The notes: generated by a model from the sequence alone, not told the origin. A stretch of DNA of 64,000 nucleotides from Acidaminococcus hominis (GCF_021044795.1 NZ_JAJNOP010000003.1); one strand, 5' to 3'. Counted from the first letter of the stretch, positions 42,131-50,671 are shown. Program-made: numbers and translations.

Positions 42131-42559
42131 TTAATCAATTCCTGCCAGGGACCGGTGGGCCATGCCTACACACAATTCATTCAGGTTCAGGACCCCCACG
42201 CTCATATAAACAGCCACGCACAAATGCTCTCCATGGCGGGCCACGCCAATCTTTCCCCCTACATTAAAGCCGATGGCTTTGTGCATAATCTGGGCCAGGG
42301 CTTCATGGGCAGCCCCTGCCACCGTACCAGCCCCTACATGGGTATCCGTCACAATGTTCTGCCGTTCGGCAGCTACCACGGCCCGTTCTACGATTTTCTT
42401 CACGCTGGGCAAAAACTCTCCGCCAAAATCCACAGCCGCAGCCCGGTACCCTTGGTCCCGGAGACTTTTCTTCAAAAGGTCTTCTTCTTCTCTGGTTGCG
42501 GTCAGGGCCATTCTGAGAGCTGCCCGTCCTACATCAATGCTGGCAATTTCTTTTTCCAT
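42131..42559 (-). CDS. HutP-family protein
   Basis: 142 residues. The pattern GRAALRMALTATREEEDLLK, GAAHEALAQIMH, GGKIGVAR and a C-terminal VGMAHRSL parallels Bacillus HutP (HAtmEALhG and GVGINHI), an RNA-binding antiterminator of histidine utilisation that needs L-His and Mg2+. Several HutP metal-ligand positions seem changed, so ligand and target may differ. No hut genes are in the window; instead the gene is directly upstream of tRNA-His on the same strand. AAGGAG precedes the ATG and a promoter lies upstream. Confidence 0.72.
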   Translation of the reverse strand: MEKEIASIDVGRAALRMALTATREEEDLLKKSLRDQGYRAAAVDFGGEFLPSVKKIVERAVVAAERQNIVTDTHVGAGTVAGAAHEALAQIMHKAIGFNVGGKIGVARHGEHLCVAVYMSVGVLNLNELCVGMAHRSLAGID

Positions 42560-42602
42560 ATAATTCTCCTTTTCTTCCGTTCTGCTTTAATGGATACCTT
42601 CT

Positions 42603-42631
42603 ATTATAGCAATTTTCCTCTTTTGTGGAAA
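42603..42631 (-). promoter_or_regulatory. Promoter of the HutP-family gene
   Basis: Minus strand TTTCCA (42626-42631), 17 bases, extended -10 TGCTATAAT (TATAAT at 42603-42608). Confidence 0.7.
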
Positions 42632-42636
42632 CTCCC

Positions 42637-42666
42637 TTGTCAGAGCTTCCCTCCTTCTGTTATGAT
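42637..42666 (+). promoter_or_regulatory. Promoter of the 76-residue protein gene
   Basis: TTGTCA (42637-42642), 18 bases, TATGAT (42661-42666), almost back-to-back with the HutP-family promoter. Confidence 0.55.
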
Positions 42667-42691
42667 AGAAGCAATAAACAAGGAGGGTATT

Positions 42692-42922
42692 ATGTCAGTT
42701 ATTGTAGCAGAAGAACTGCAGGCCGGCCTGATTTTAGGGGACCCGGATAATGAGCAGTATATGTATATGCCGGGCAGCGAAATCGGCAGCGACAATCCCA
42801 TGTGCATCTTTGAGGAACGGGGCCAAAAAACGGACCTGCACCTGGAAGAAGCCGTAGAACTGGCCAAGCGGCTGACCTTAAAGCCCACGGTCCATCCCAT
42901 TTTCGGCAAAAGCGCTTACTAA
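42692..42922 (+). CDS. Small protein of unknown function
   Basis: 76 residues (MSVIVAEELQAGLILG start) behind AGGAGG at good spacing; a longer frame running back across the HutP-family gene is not real. The protein is acidic, has no signal peptide or transmembrane helix and no motif I recognise. It has its own promoter and terminator, which supports it as a real gene. Confidence 0.75.
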   Translation: MSVIVAEELQAGLILGDPDNEQYMYMPGSEIGSDNPMCIFEERGQKTDLHLEEAVELAKRLTLKPTVHPIFGKSAY

Positions 42923-42931
42923 AACCTACAG

Positions 42932-42975
42932 AAAAAGCTGTACAGAGACAAAATCCGTTTCTGTACAGCTTTTTT
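42932..42975. terminator. Bidirectional terminator between the small gene and icd
   Basis: AAAAAGCTGTACAG, loop, CTGTACAGCTTTTTT. Confidence 0.9.
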
Positions 42976-42990
42976 GCTTACCAGGCGTTT

Positions 42991-44205
42991 TCAGCTTCTC
43001 CGGGCGTTCAGCCGCTGCTGAATAGCCAGGAGGAATTCCTCACTGTTGACCTTCTGCTTGTTGGGCAGGTCGGATACCGCCAGCAGATCCCCGGTCATAA
43101 CCCCGTCTTCCAGGGTTGCAAGCACACTTTCTTCCAGCTGGCCGGCAAAGGTTACCAGTTCCGGCAGTTCATCCAGTTGGCCTCTCTTGCGCAGGGCACC
43201 GGTCCAGGCAAAAATGGTAGCCACCGGGTTGGTGGAAGTCTTTTCCCCTTTCAGGTACCGGTAATAGTGGCGCTGCACCGTGCCGTGAGCCGCTTCGTAT
43301 TCGTAGCAGCCGTTGGGGGAAACCAGCACGGAGGTCATCATGGCCAGACTGCCAAAGGCAGTAGCCATCATATCGCTCATAACGTCCCCATCGTAGTTCT
43401 TGCAGGCCCAAATCATACCCCCCTGGGACCGAATAATCCGGGCTACCACATCATCAATCAGGGTATAGAAATAAGTGATACCGGCGGCTTCAAATTGCGG
43501 CTTATATTCCTGGTCGTACAGGTCCTGGAAAATGTCCTTGAACCGATGATCGTAGATTTTGGACACCGTATCCTTGGTGGCAAACCACAGATCTTCCTTT
43601 TGCTCCAGAGCATATTGGAAGCAGGTCCGGGCAAAGTTTTCGATGGAGGCATCGGTATTGTACACCCCCTGCACAATGCCGGGACCGTCAAATTCCTGGA
43701 TGGTCTGCACGGTCTTTTTTCCGTCCGCACCCGTAAAGACCAGCTGGGCCGTGCCAGCACCGGGTACCCGAAGTTCCGTATTCTTGTAGATATCCCCGTA
43801 GGCATGACGGGCAATGGTAATGGGCTTTTTCCAGGTAGGAATCAGCGGATGGATGCCCTTGACCATAATGGGTTTCCGGAATACCGTACCGTCCAGGAGA
43901 GCCCTGATTGTGCCGTTGGGACTCTTCCACATTTTCTTCAGGTGGTATTCTTCCACCCGCTGGGCATTGGGAGTAATGGTAGCGCATTTTACCGCCACGC
44001 CGTACTTTTTCGTAGCCAGAGCGGAATCAATGGTCACCTGGTCATCGGTTTCGTCCCGGTAGGACATTCCCAAATCGTAATACTCCGATTTCAGGTCCAC
44101 ATAGGGAAGGATTAAAATGTCCTTAATCAACTTCCACAGAATCCGGGTCATTTCGTCCCCATCCATTTCTACCAATGGGGTTTTCATGCTAATTTTTTCT
44201 GCCAT
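42991..44205 (-). CDS. icd: NADP-dependent isocitrate dehydrogenase, eukaryote-type dimeric form
   Basis: 404 residues. It begins TPLVEMDGDEMTRILW and contains KCATITPNAQRVEEY, ARHAYGDIYKN, the metal/substrate Asp cluster (SQGGMIWACKNYDGDVMSD) and the adenine-binding EAAHGTVQRHYYRYLKGEKTSTNP. These features mark the type II NADP enzyme rather than the E. coli type. It makes 2-oxoglutarate and NADPH; in a glutamate-fermenting anaerobe it could run in either direction. The start at MAEKISMKTP follows AAGGAGA. A single gene. Confidence 0.95.
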   Translation of the reverse strand: MAEKISMKTPLVEMDGDEMTRILWKLIKDILILPYVDLKSEYYDLGMSYRDETDDQVTIDSALATKKYGVAVKCATITPNAQRVEEYHLKKMWKSPNGTIRALLDGTVFRKPIMVKGIHPLIPTWKKPITIARHAYGDIYKNTELRVPGAGTAQLVFTGADGKKTVQTIQEFDGPGIVQGVYNTDASIENFARTCFQYALEQKEDLWFATKDTVSKIYDHRFKDIFQDLYDQEYKPQFEAAGITYFYTLIDDVVARIIRSQGGMIWACKNYDGDVMSDMMATAFGSLAMMTSVLVSPNGCYEYEAAHGTVQRHYYRYLKGEKTSTNPVATIFAWTGALRKRGQLDELPELVTFAGQLEESVLATLEDGVMTGDLLAVSDLPNKQKVNSEEFLLAIQQRLNARRS

Positions 44206-44359
44206 AGTACTCTCCTTTGCCTTACAGTATTGTCTCGGGTTTTCGTGTTGGTAATATCCTATCACAATTCCGGAAAGGCAAAGCATACAAAATTATCATT
44301 GCTTCCATAATTAAAATCAATCTCTGTAACGTATCTGCCCGGCTTTCTATAAAAACCAG

Positions 44360-44950
44360 TTACTGCCCCAAACTTCCCTTGTCCACATTTCTCTGAATCA
44401 GCTGCTGCATATAGGACCAGATGGCTTGGGAGCCTTCCCCGGTCCGTGTGTTGCGCTGCTCCACCTGCTGCCGATGCACCCCGTGGCTTTTCCAGTCTCC
44501 GCCCCCATTGGCATCATTTAACAGCAGGGGTTGGAAATTATCCATCACGTGGGCAAATTTGGCTTCCGGGGTATCCCCCGCCTCAAACTCCGCAAAGAGC
44601 CCCAGAAGCAGCGCTTTCTGGTCTTCCGGCAAAAGGCCAAAAATCCTCTGGGACGCCCGCTTCTCCCGCTCTGCCTGGGTAGCCTTACCGGCTTCATCGT
44701 AGGCATAAGTATCCCCGGCATCAATTTCCACCACATCGTGAATCAAAATCATTAAAAGCGTTCTTGCCAGATCAAAAGGCTCATTGGCATATTCCTTCAA
44801 TAGGCAGCACATAAGGGCCATATGCCAGGCATGCTCGGCATCATTTTCCCGCCGGCCGTGGCGGGACAGGTGGGTCTGCCGTAAAATATTCTTTTCCTGG
44901 TCCACTTCCAAAATAAAATCCAGCTGTTTTTCCAAACGGGTCTTAGCCAT
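44360..44950 (-). CDS. HD-domain hydrolase (YfbR-like)
   Basis: 196 residues with the HD metal site spread over RRENDAEHAWHMAL (first His), LILIHDVVEIDAGD (His-Asp) and a later Asp in FAHVMDNFQPLL. The family includes 5'-deoxynucleotidases of the YfbR type, but the substrate here is unproven. The start at MAKTRLEKQL has AAGGAG six bases upstream; five codons further upstream are excluded. A single gene. Confidence 0.85.
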   Translation of the reverse strand: MAKTRLEKQLDFILEVDQEKNILRQTHLSRHGRRENDAEHAWHMALMCCLLKEYANEPFDLARTLLMILIHDVVEIDAGDTYAYDEAGKATQAEREKRASQRIFGLLPEDQKALLLGLFAEFEAGDTPEAKFAHVMDNFQPLLLNDANGGGDWKSHGVHRQQVEQRNTRTGEGSQAIWSYMQQLIQRNVDKGSLGQ

Positions 44951-45039
44951 GTTGTTCTCCTTCATTTAACAAAATTCCAACAAGTTTTGTATTATTTAAT
45001 ACACTTTTTCTTGCTGTTAAAAAGATACATCCTGTAAAT

Positions 45040-45068
45040 TTTACAAAATCACAAAGTTGTGTTATATA
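45040..45068 (+). promoter_or_regulatory. Promoter of the candidate small RNA
   Basis: TTTACA (45040-45045), 17 bases, TATATA (45063-45068), overlapping TATAAT at 45065-45070. Transcription would start at about 45075. Confidence 0.5.
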
Positions 45069-45074
45069 ATAATC

Positions 45075-45175
45075 AATGGCCTCCTTTTGTATGGAGTGTT
45101 CCTTTGGAATACCTCCGAGCTACAAACTTGCGAGACCATTTTTTATGCCTTTAGGAGCCTCCGGGCTCTTTTTTT
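45075..45175 (+). ncRNA. Candidate structured small RNA
   Basis: Bases 45075-45140 fold into one long interrupted hairpin. AATGG-c-CTC (45075-45083) pairs with GAG-a-CCATT (45132-45140), TTTGTA (45086-45091) with TACAAA (45121-45126), GGAG (45093-45096) with CTCC (45113-45116), and TTCC (45099-45102) with GGAA (45106-45109) around a TTT loop. A terminator follows at 45155-45175. No reading frame on this strand explains a transcript here. It does not match a riboswitch or SRP RNA that I know. The evidence is structural only. Confidence 0.5.
45155..45175 (+). terminator. Terminator of the candidate small RNA
   Basis: GAGCC, TCCG loop, GGCTC, then seven T. The T-run is on the plus strand, so it serves a plus-strand transcript rather than the LysR gene ending here from the other side. 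Confidence 0.75.
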
Positions 45176-46091
45176 ATGCCCCTTTGCCGGCAGCCTGCTG
45201 CCAAAGCCGGATCCAGGCCTTTAAAAATTCGGGGCGGAACTGCTTTTTGCGCAATACCAACGAAAGTTGGGATTTCTCAGTAAGGTCCTGCACCTGATAG
45301 ACCAAAAGCTGCTTTGCTGGGGGCAGCTGCTGGTTCAAAACCTCCAGCCGGGACAGCAGCATGGCTGGAAAAAAACACCCACCCAGGCCCTGAGCAGCCA
45401 GTTCCAGCTGGAGAAGAAAATCGGCGGCTGTAAGGTCATAGCGGGGCTGCACTGTCTGCCGGGCCCAAAACCGTGTTAGCTTCTGCTGCAGATGGCTGGA
45501 CTCCGGATTCCGCAAAAGGGGAAAAGAAGCTGCCTGGTCAGGTGTCAATTCCCGCTTTTCCTTGGCCCCGATTTTCTCCGCCAGTTCTGCCGCCAAGGCA
45601 AACAAAATAGGCTCCGCCAAAAGCGGCAGCTGTTCCAGCTGGGCCTGCTCCTGGGCATCCACCCCCAATACCAGATCCAGCTCCCCTTCCAAAAGCTGCT
45701 GCTCCAGAACCTGGGTATCCCCGTAAACAAAATCCAAAGTTACCTCCGGAAATTGCTGGCGAAAAGTGGGTACCAGCCGGGGCAGCAGCACCTGGGCCCG
45801 GCTGCTGTTCAGCCCCATACGCAGCTCTCCTTGCGGGGTCTGGGACAGTTGGGCCGCCCTTTGGGCAAATTCCTGTTCAATATTTCTGATTTCCCAAAGA
45901 CTTTCCGCCAAGGCCTGTCCCACCGCAGTCAGGGTAAACCTGGGTCGCCGAACAAATAGCGGACCATAGCGGTCCTCCAGCCGCTTCATGTGGTTTCCCA
46001 AATTCTGCGGAGAGAGAAAAAGCCGCTGGGCCGCTTTTTTCAGGCTTTTTTCCTGCACTACTACCAAAAAATAGGCTTGGGCCGTTTCCAT
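45174..46091 (-). CDS. LysR-family transcription regulator
   Basis: 305 residues. The N-terminal winged helix-turn-helix (about 1-60: AYFLVVVQEKSLKKAAQRLFLSPQ, then NHMKRLEDRYGPLFVRR) is followed by a LysR substrate-binding domain. It is divergent from ilvD across 123 bases, so ilvD and the gene itself are the likely targets. AAGGAG precedes the ATG. The inducer is unknown. Confidence 0.92.
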   Translation of the reverse strand: METAQAYFLVVVQEKSLKKAAQRLFLSPQNLGNHMKRLEDRYGPLFVRRPRFTLTAVGQALAESLWEIRNIEQEFAQRAAQLSQTPQGELRMGLNSSRAQVLLPRLVPTFRQQFPEVTLDFVYGDTQVLEQQLLEGELDLVLGVDAQEQAQLEQLPLLAEPILFALAAELAEKIGAKEKRELTPDQAASFPLLRNPESSHLQQKLTRFWARQTVQPRYDLTAADFLLQLELAAQGLGGCFFPAMLLSRLEVLNQQLPPAKQLLVYQVQDLTEKSQLSLVLRKKQFRPEFLKAWIRLWQQAAGKGA

Positions 46092-46117
46092 AGGTTCTCC
46101 TTTACAAATACATTTTT

Positions 46118-46131
46118 GAGTGTATTCACTC
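46118..46131. promoter_or_regulatory. Inverted repeat between the LysR gene and ilvD, possible operator
   Basis: GAGTG-TATT-CACTC, a perfect 5-bp palindrome with four-base spacer, centred between the divergent genes. A second palindrome, TACCATGGTA (46161-46170), lies closer to ilvD. Confidence 0.4.
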
Positions 46132-46214
46132 CATCTTTTTCAATCTTGCCAGTGTAATTGTACCATGGTATGGTAGAAACAACCAAGAGAACCTGCCAAA
46201 AGGAGGCAAAAAAG

Positions 46215-47918
46215 ATGGTTGACGAAAGCAAGATGCAGTACAAACCGTACCGCAGCGGTCAGCTGACCAATGGCATCGAGCGCTCCGCCCACAGGGCCCT
46301 GCTGTATGCCACAGGCCTGGACGAAGAAGACTTCAAAAAGCCCATGATTGCTGTGGTCAACTCCTTTACAGAAATGGTCCCCGGCCATTTTCACCTGAAG
46401 GAATTGGCTGACCATGTAAAACTGGGCATTGCCGAAGCCGGCGGCATTGCCCGAGAATTTTCCACCATCGCCATCTGCGACGGTATCTGCCAAGGTCATA
46501 AAGGGATGAGCTATCCCCTGCCCAGCCGGGAATTGATTTGTGATTCCATCGAATATATGGTGGAAGCCCACCAGTTTGACGGCATGGTCCTGATGCCCGG
46601 CTGCGACAAGATTGTCCCCGGTATGCTGATGGCTGCCATGCGGTTAAATATCCCCGCCCTGGTGGTTTCTGCCGGGCCCATGCTCCCTGGCAAATACAAG
46701 GGCAAAACCTTGACCCTCACCGATATGCGAGAACTGATTGGCAAAACCCAAACCGGCAAAATGAGTGTGGAGGAACTGCTGGAAGTGGAAAAATGCGCTC
46801 TGCCTGGGGTTGGCACCTGCTCCATGCTGGGCACCGCCAATACCATGTGCTGCCTGGCAGAGGTGGTGGGCATGACTCTGCCAGGGGTTGGGCTCTCCCA
46901 TGCGGTTTCTTCCAAAAAGCGCCGTCTGGCCAAAGAATCCGGCCGGCGGATTGTGGAAATGGTAAAAGAAAACCTGACTCCCCGAAAAATCATGACCCGG
47001 GGTGCTCTCTTAAACGGTATTGCTGCCAGTATAGCCATGGGAGCTTCCACCAACAGCACCCTGCACATTCCGGCCATTGCCCACGAAGGCGGCATTGACC
47101 TGAGCCTAAAGGATTTTGACGTCCTGAGCCGCCAGGTACCTTACCTGTGCAATATCAAGCCCTCCGGAAAATATCCCCTGCTGGATCTGGAAGAAGCCGG
47201 CGGCGTGCCCGCAGTGCTCAAGGCCATTGAAAGCAAGTTGGACACCACCCAAATGACCGTGAACGGCAAGACCCTGGGAGAAAATCTGAAGGATGTTCCC
47301 TTAGTGGAAAATGACCTGATCTATCCCCTATCCCACCCCAAGAGCCAGGAAGGCGGCCTGGCCATCTTGTATGGCAACCTGGCTCCCAAAGGTGCTGTGG
47401 TAAAAGTCTCCGGGGTTAAGCCCTCCATGCACTATTTCAAAGGCAAAGCCCGAATTTTCCATTCCATGGAAGACGCCAGTGCCGCCGTTTCCGGTGACCA
47501 GATCCATACAGGAGACGTAATTGTAATTACCTATGAAGGTCCTAAGGGCGGCCCCGGTATGCGGGAAATGCACATGACCACCTCCCTGTTGGTTGGCCGG
47601 GGCATGGACGAAAGCTGCGCCCTGATTACCGATGGCCGTTTCTCCGGCTCCACTCGGGGGCCGTGTATCGGCTATATTTCCCCGGAAGCCGCTGCCGGCG
47701 GCCCCATTGCCGCCGTGGAAGAAGGGGATGAAATCATCATCGATATCCCTAACCGGAAACTGACCCTGTGCGTGCCCCAGGAAGAAATTGAACGGCGGCT
47801 GAAGCACCTGGTTCCTATCCGGAAAAAAGCCACCCCTGCCCTGCGCCGCTATGCCGCACTGGTAACAGGGGCTGACCAAGGGGCAGTGCTAAACACCCCA
47901 CCCAACCCAGAAGACTGA
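46215..47918 (+). CDS. ilvD: Dihydroxy-acid dehydratase
   Basis: 567 residues of the IlvD/Edd family. Fe-S and Mg ligands are in AICDGICQGHKGMSY, MPGCDKIVPGM and GTCSMLGTANTM, with the C-terminal DGRFSGSTRGPCIGYISPEAA signature. It dehydrates dihydroxy-acids to 2-oxo-acids in branched-chain amino acid synthesis; sugar-acid dehydratases of the same family are a less likely alternative. The start at MVDESKMQYKPY has AAAGGAGG nine bases upstream; the longer frame includes the promoter area. No other ilv gene is adjacent. Confidence 0.92.
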   Translation: MVDESKMQYKPYRSGQLTNGIERSAHRALLYATGLDEEDFKKPMIAVVNSFTEMVPGHFHLKELADHVKLGIAEAGGIAREFSTIAICDGICQGHKGMSYPLPSRELICDSIEYMVEAHQFDGMVLMPGCDKIVPGMLMAAMRLNIPALVVSAGPMLPGKYKGKTLTLTDMRELIGKTQTGKMSVEELLEVEKCALPGVGTCSMLGTANTMCCLAEVVGMTLPGVGLSHAVSSKKRRLAKESGRRIVEMVKENLTPRKIMTRGALLNGIAASIAMGASTNSTLHIPAIAHEGGIDLSLKDFDVLSRQVPYLCNIKPSGKYPLLDLEEAGGVPAVLKAIESKLDTTQMTVNGKTLGENLKDVPLVENDLIYPLSHPKSQEGGLAILYGNLAPKGAVVKVSGVKPSMHYFKGKARIFHSMEDASAAVSGDQIHTGDVIVITYEGPKGGPGMREMHMTTSLLVGRGMDESCALITDGRFSGSTRGPCIGYISPEAAAGGPIAAVEEGDEIIIDIPNRKLTLCVPQEEIERRLKHLVPIRKKATPALRRYAALVTGADQGAVLNTPPNPED

Positions 47919-47951
47919 TTTTCCAGTCTGACAATTGTTTCTTCGCCCTGC

Positions 47952-47989
47952 AAAAAATAAGGCATCCTCTCCAGGGATGCCTTATTTTT
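47952..47989. terminator. Bidirectional terminator between ilvD and the HAD phosphatase
   Basis: AAAAAATAAGGCATCC, loop, GGATGCCTTATTTTT. Confidence 0.9.
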
Positions 47990-48632
47990 ATACCAGTTTT
48001 GCGATTTCTTCCGGCCGGTCCACCAAACGGGTACGGGGCAGCTTTTCCAATTCCTGCCGGTCCCGAAAGCCCCAGCTGACCAAAAAACAATCCAGCCCTG
48101 CATTTCGGGCCGTTTGGGAATCTACTTCCGAGTCCCCCACATAGACGGCCTGCTGCCGCTGCACTCCCAGTTGGCGCAGGGCCAATAGCACCGTATCGGG
48201 AGCCGGCTTCCGTTTTACCTGGCGGCTTTCCCCAATGGCGGTCTGGATATACGCAGAAAAATACTGCTGACAAAGGGCAGTTACCGCCGGCTGTGCCTTA
48301 TTGGATACAATGGCCAGGGCAAGTCCCCGCTGCTTCAACTCTCCAAGGAGTTCTAAGATTCCTGGATAAGGGGCGGTAGCCTCATTGCAATGGGCCACGT
48401 AATACTCCCTGAATTCCCCAAGCAGTGCCTGGAAGCGGGGTTCCGTAAGCTCCGGCAGGGACAGCCGCAGAAGCTGCTCCAGCCCATTTCCCAAAGCGGC
48501 CCGCACCTCCCTGTGGGAACGCTCTGGATAGCCGTACTTTTCTGTAATATAGTGAACCGCCTGCCACAGATCCGTTAAAGTATTCAGCAGGGTACCATCC
48601 AAGTCAAAGATTACTGCCTGATACTGTTTCAT
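47988..48632 (-). CDS. HAD-superfamily phosphatase, phosphoglycolate phosphatase-like
   Basis: 214 residues. HAD motif I is FDLDGTLLNTL, motif II the Ser/Thr in AIVSNKAQPAV, the Lys in KRKPAPD and motif IV GDSEVDSQTARNAG. The layout is that of Gph/PGP or beta-phosphoglucomutase-type enzymes. The substrate cannot be fixed from sequence. ATG at MKQYQAVIFD follows AAAGGAG, so the 19 upstream codons are excluded. The stop overlaps the shared terminator. Confidence 0.88.
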   Translation of the reverse strand: MKQYQAVIFDLDGTLLNTLTDLWQAVHYITEKYGYPERSHREVRAALGNGLEQLLRLSLPELTEPRFQALLGEFREYYVAHCNEATAPYPGILELLGELKQRGLALAIVSNKAQPAVTALCQQYFSAYIQTAIGESRQVKRKPAPDTVLLALRQLGVQRQQAVYVGDSEVDSQTARNAGLDCFLVSWGFRDRQELEKLPRTRLVDRPEEIAKLV

Positions 48633-48747
48633 AATATTCTCCTTTTGTCTCAATCTTTTCCTATTATAGCACGACTCTTCCTGAACCATGGTCAGGCGGT
48701 CCCAGATATGGTAAAATAGAGAAGAATTTATTTAAGGAGTGTGCACC

Positions 48748-49302
48748 ATGAAAATATTCCGTTCTTTCTTTTTAGCCGTCTGCCTGGTTCTTTCCGCAGC
48801 CGGTGCCGCTTTTGCTTCTCCCAGCGCCCCCACGGACCAGGAAGTGATTACGGCGTTCCAAAATGCCGTTACCGTCTTTGAATGGTTTGAACACCAGCCC
48901 CTGCCCACCGATGGCAATGACAAAAAGGACAGCGGCTACATGATCTACTATTCCGTTTCCGACACCAACATCAGAACCATGGCCCAGTTAAAGGCCAAGG
49001 TCCACGAAAACTTTACCGATGCCCTGAGCAGCTTCATCATCAGTGGCAGCCGTTTCTACCGGGAATTCGACGGAAAGCTGTATGTTGCTCCCAACGGCAA
49101 ACCCCTGGATCCCCACAAGGGAACCACCACCTTCAACATCGTCCGCAAGGGTGCTGACCGGATTGAGCTCCAGGCTTCTACCCCCATTATGCAGGATCCG
49201 GAACATGGCAAAACCAACGTAGTCCGGGTACAAAAGGTGACCTTCCCCTACGTAAAAACTGAAAAAGGCTGGCGTTTCTCCTATTTTGAATCCCTGGAGT
49301 AA
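48748..49302 (+). CDS. Exported protein, possibly IseA-like
   Basis: 184 residues with a clear signal peptide (KIFRSFFLAVCLVLSAAGAAFA). The mature domain (VITAFQNAVTVFEWFEHQPLP, NIRTMAQLKAKVHENFTDAL, YREFDGKLYVAPNG) recalls IseA/YoeB, an inhibitor of cell-wall DL-endopeptidases, in spacing of aromatic and Lys-Leu-Tyr residues. I cannot confirm this without a search. AAGGAG precedes the ATG and a terminator follows. Probably periplasmic. Confidence 0.6.
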   Translation: MKIFRSFFLAVCLVLSAAGAAFASPSAPTDQEVITAFQNAVTVFEWFEHQPLPTDGNDKKDSGYMIYYSVSDTNIRTMAQLKAKVHENFTDALSSFIISGSRFYREFDGKLYVAPNGKPLDPHKGTTTFNIVRKGADRIELQASTPIMQDPEHGKTNVVRVQKVTFPYVKTEKGWRFSYFESLE

Positions 49303-49314
49303 CCATCATTCATA

Positions 49315-49343
49315 AGAGGGGGCTGCGGCTCCCTCTTTCTTTA
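49315..49343 (+). terminator. Terminator of the IseA-like gene
   Basis: AGAGGGGGC, TGCG loop, GCTCCCTCT, then TTCTTT. Confidence 0.8.
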
Positions 49344-49372
49344 TCATCCATTCCCGCAAGGAGCTGATCTAC

Positions 49373-50671
49373 TTGGAAAATCTGGTTATTGCCCTGTTCT
49401 GCCTGATTCTTTTTGGCTGCATTTTTATGGATGTACCCCTGCTGCTGGCACTATTTGCTGGTTTCCTGCTGTTCGTTGCCTATGGTCTCTACAAAAAGTA
49501 CAGTCTGGGGGCTGTGCTGAAAATGGCCCTGGCCGGCATCAATAACGTGAAGACCATCTTCCTGGTCTTTTTGCTCATCGGTATGCTCACCGGTCTGTGG
49601 CGGGCTTCTGGTACCATTGCCTACATCATCAGCCTGGCCACCCAGTTCATCCGGCCTTCCATTTTTCTGCTGCTGGCCTTTCTGTTAAACTGTGCCATTT
49701 CCTTTCTCCTGGGAACCTCCTTTGGCACAGCGGCCACCATGGGCGTCATCACCATGTCCATCGGCAATACCCTGGGGGTTCCCGCCCTCTACACCGGCGG
49801 TGCCATTTTGTCCGGGGTATATTTTGGAGACCGGATGAGCCCTGTTTCCACCAGCGCCCTTTTGGTCAGCGTCCTGACGGAAACGGACCTGTACACCAAC
49901 ATTCGGAATATGGCTCTGGATACCCTGCCGCCCTTTTTGGCCGCTTCCCTGATTTACCTGGGGGTAGGCCTTTCCCTGCCGGTGGACCAGACCCTTTTGG
50001 CCCAGAATAACGCCCTGGAATCTCTTTACCAGTTCTCACCCATATTGGTACTGCCTGCCCTGTCCATCCTGGTTCTTTCCTTCTTTCACGTCAACGTAAA
50101 GAAAAATATGGGCGTCAGCATTATCCTGGCCTTTATCCTCTGCGTAGCAGTCCAGGGAAGTGCCCCCGGAGAGCTACTGTCCATTATGCTCTTTGGGTTC
50201 CACGTACAGGACCCCGTTTTGGCACCCATGGTCAACGGCGGCGGTATCGTATCCATGCTGCGGGTAGGTGCCATCGTATGCCTGTCCTCCTCCTTTGCCG
50301 GGATTTTCCAAGGTACCGGCCTGCTGGATGGAGTCCATGCCGTCCTGGAACGGCTTAGCCAAAAAACCGGCTATTTTGTCCCCACCCTCCTTTCAGCTAT
50401 TTTTACGGCACTGATTTCCTGCAATCAGACCCTGAGCATTATTCTGACTTCCCAACTGTGCGGCTCTTTAACAGACAACAAAAATCAGTTTGCTATCAGC
50501 CTGGAAGACACTGCCGTAGTGATTTCTCCCCTGATTCCCTGGTCCATTGCCTGCGCCACGGTACTGGATACCACCGGTTCCCCCCGGGAATCCATTCTGT
50601 TTGCCTGCTACCTGATTCTGGTTCCCCTGTGGGCCCTGTTAAAGTCCTTCCGCCATCCGGCGTCTGCCTGA
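49373..50671 (+). CDS. NhaC-type Na+/H+ antiporter
   Basis: 432 residues and 10-12 transmembrane helices. It shows NhaC-superfamily features: LLGTSFGTAATMGVITMSIG, ILSGVYFGDRMSPVSTSALL, and a later FTALISCNQTLSIIL and SPLIPWSIAC. It probably exchanges sodium or organic ions with protons. The start is TTG with AAGGAG nine bases upstream. It sits 70 bases after the IseA-like gene but behind a terminator. Confidence 0.88.
   Translation: MENLVIALFCLILFGCIFMDVPLLLALFAGFLLFVAYGLYKKYSLGAVLKMALAGINNVKTIFLVFLLIGMLTGLWRASGTIAYIISLATQFIRPSIFLLLAFLLNCAISFLLGTSFGTAATMGVITMSIGNTLGVPALYTGGAILSGVYFGDRMSPVSTSALLVSVLTETDLYTNIRNMALDTLPPFLAASLIYLGVGLSLPVDQTLLAQNNALESLYQFSPILVLPALSILVLSFFHVNVKKNMGVSIILAFILCVAVQGSAPGELLSIMLFGFHVQDPVLAPMVNGGGIVSMLRVGAIVCLSSSFAGIFQGTGLLDGVHAVLERLSQKTGYFVPTLLSAIFTALISCNQTLSIILTSQLCGSLTDNKNQFAISLEDTAVVISPLIPWSIACATVLDTTGSPRESILFACYLILVPLWALLKSFRHPASA

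Noticed and set aside
42155..42691. Upstream extension of the 76-residue protein
   Set aside because: The extra codons run through the HutP-family gene and both promoters; the AGGAGG site sits only before the inner ATG.
46092..46214. Long-range inverted repeat AGGTTCTC / GAGAACCT between the LysR gene and ilvD
   Set aside because: One arm is part of the LysR ribosome binding region, and arms this short over 90 bases are likely by chance.
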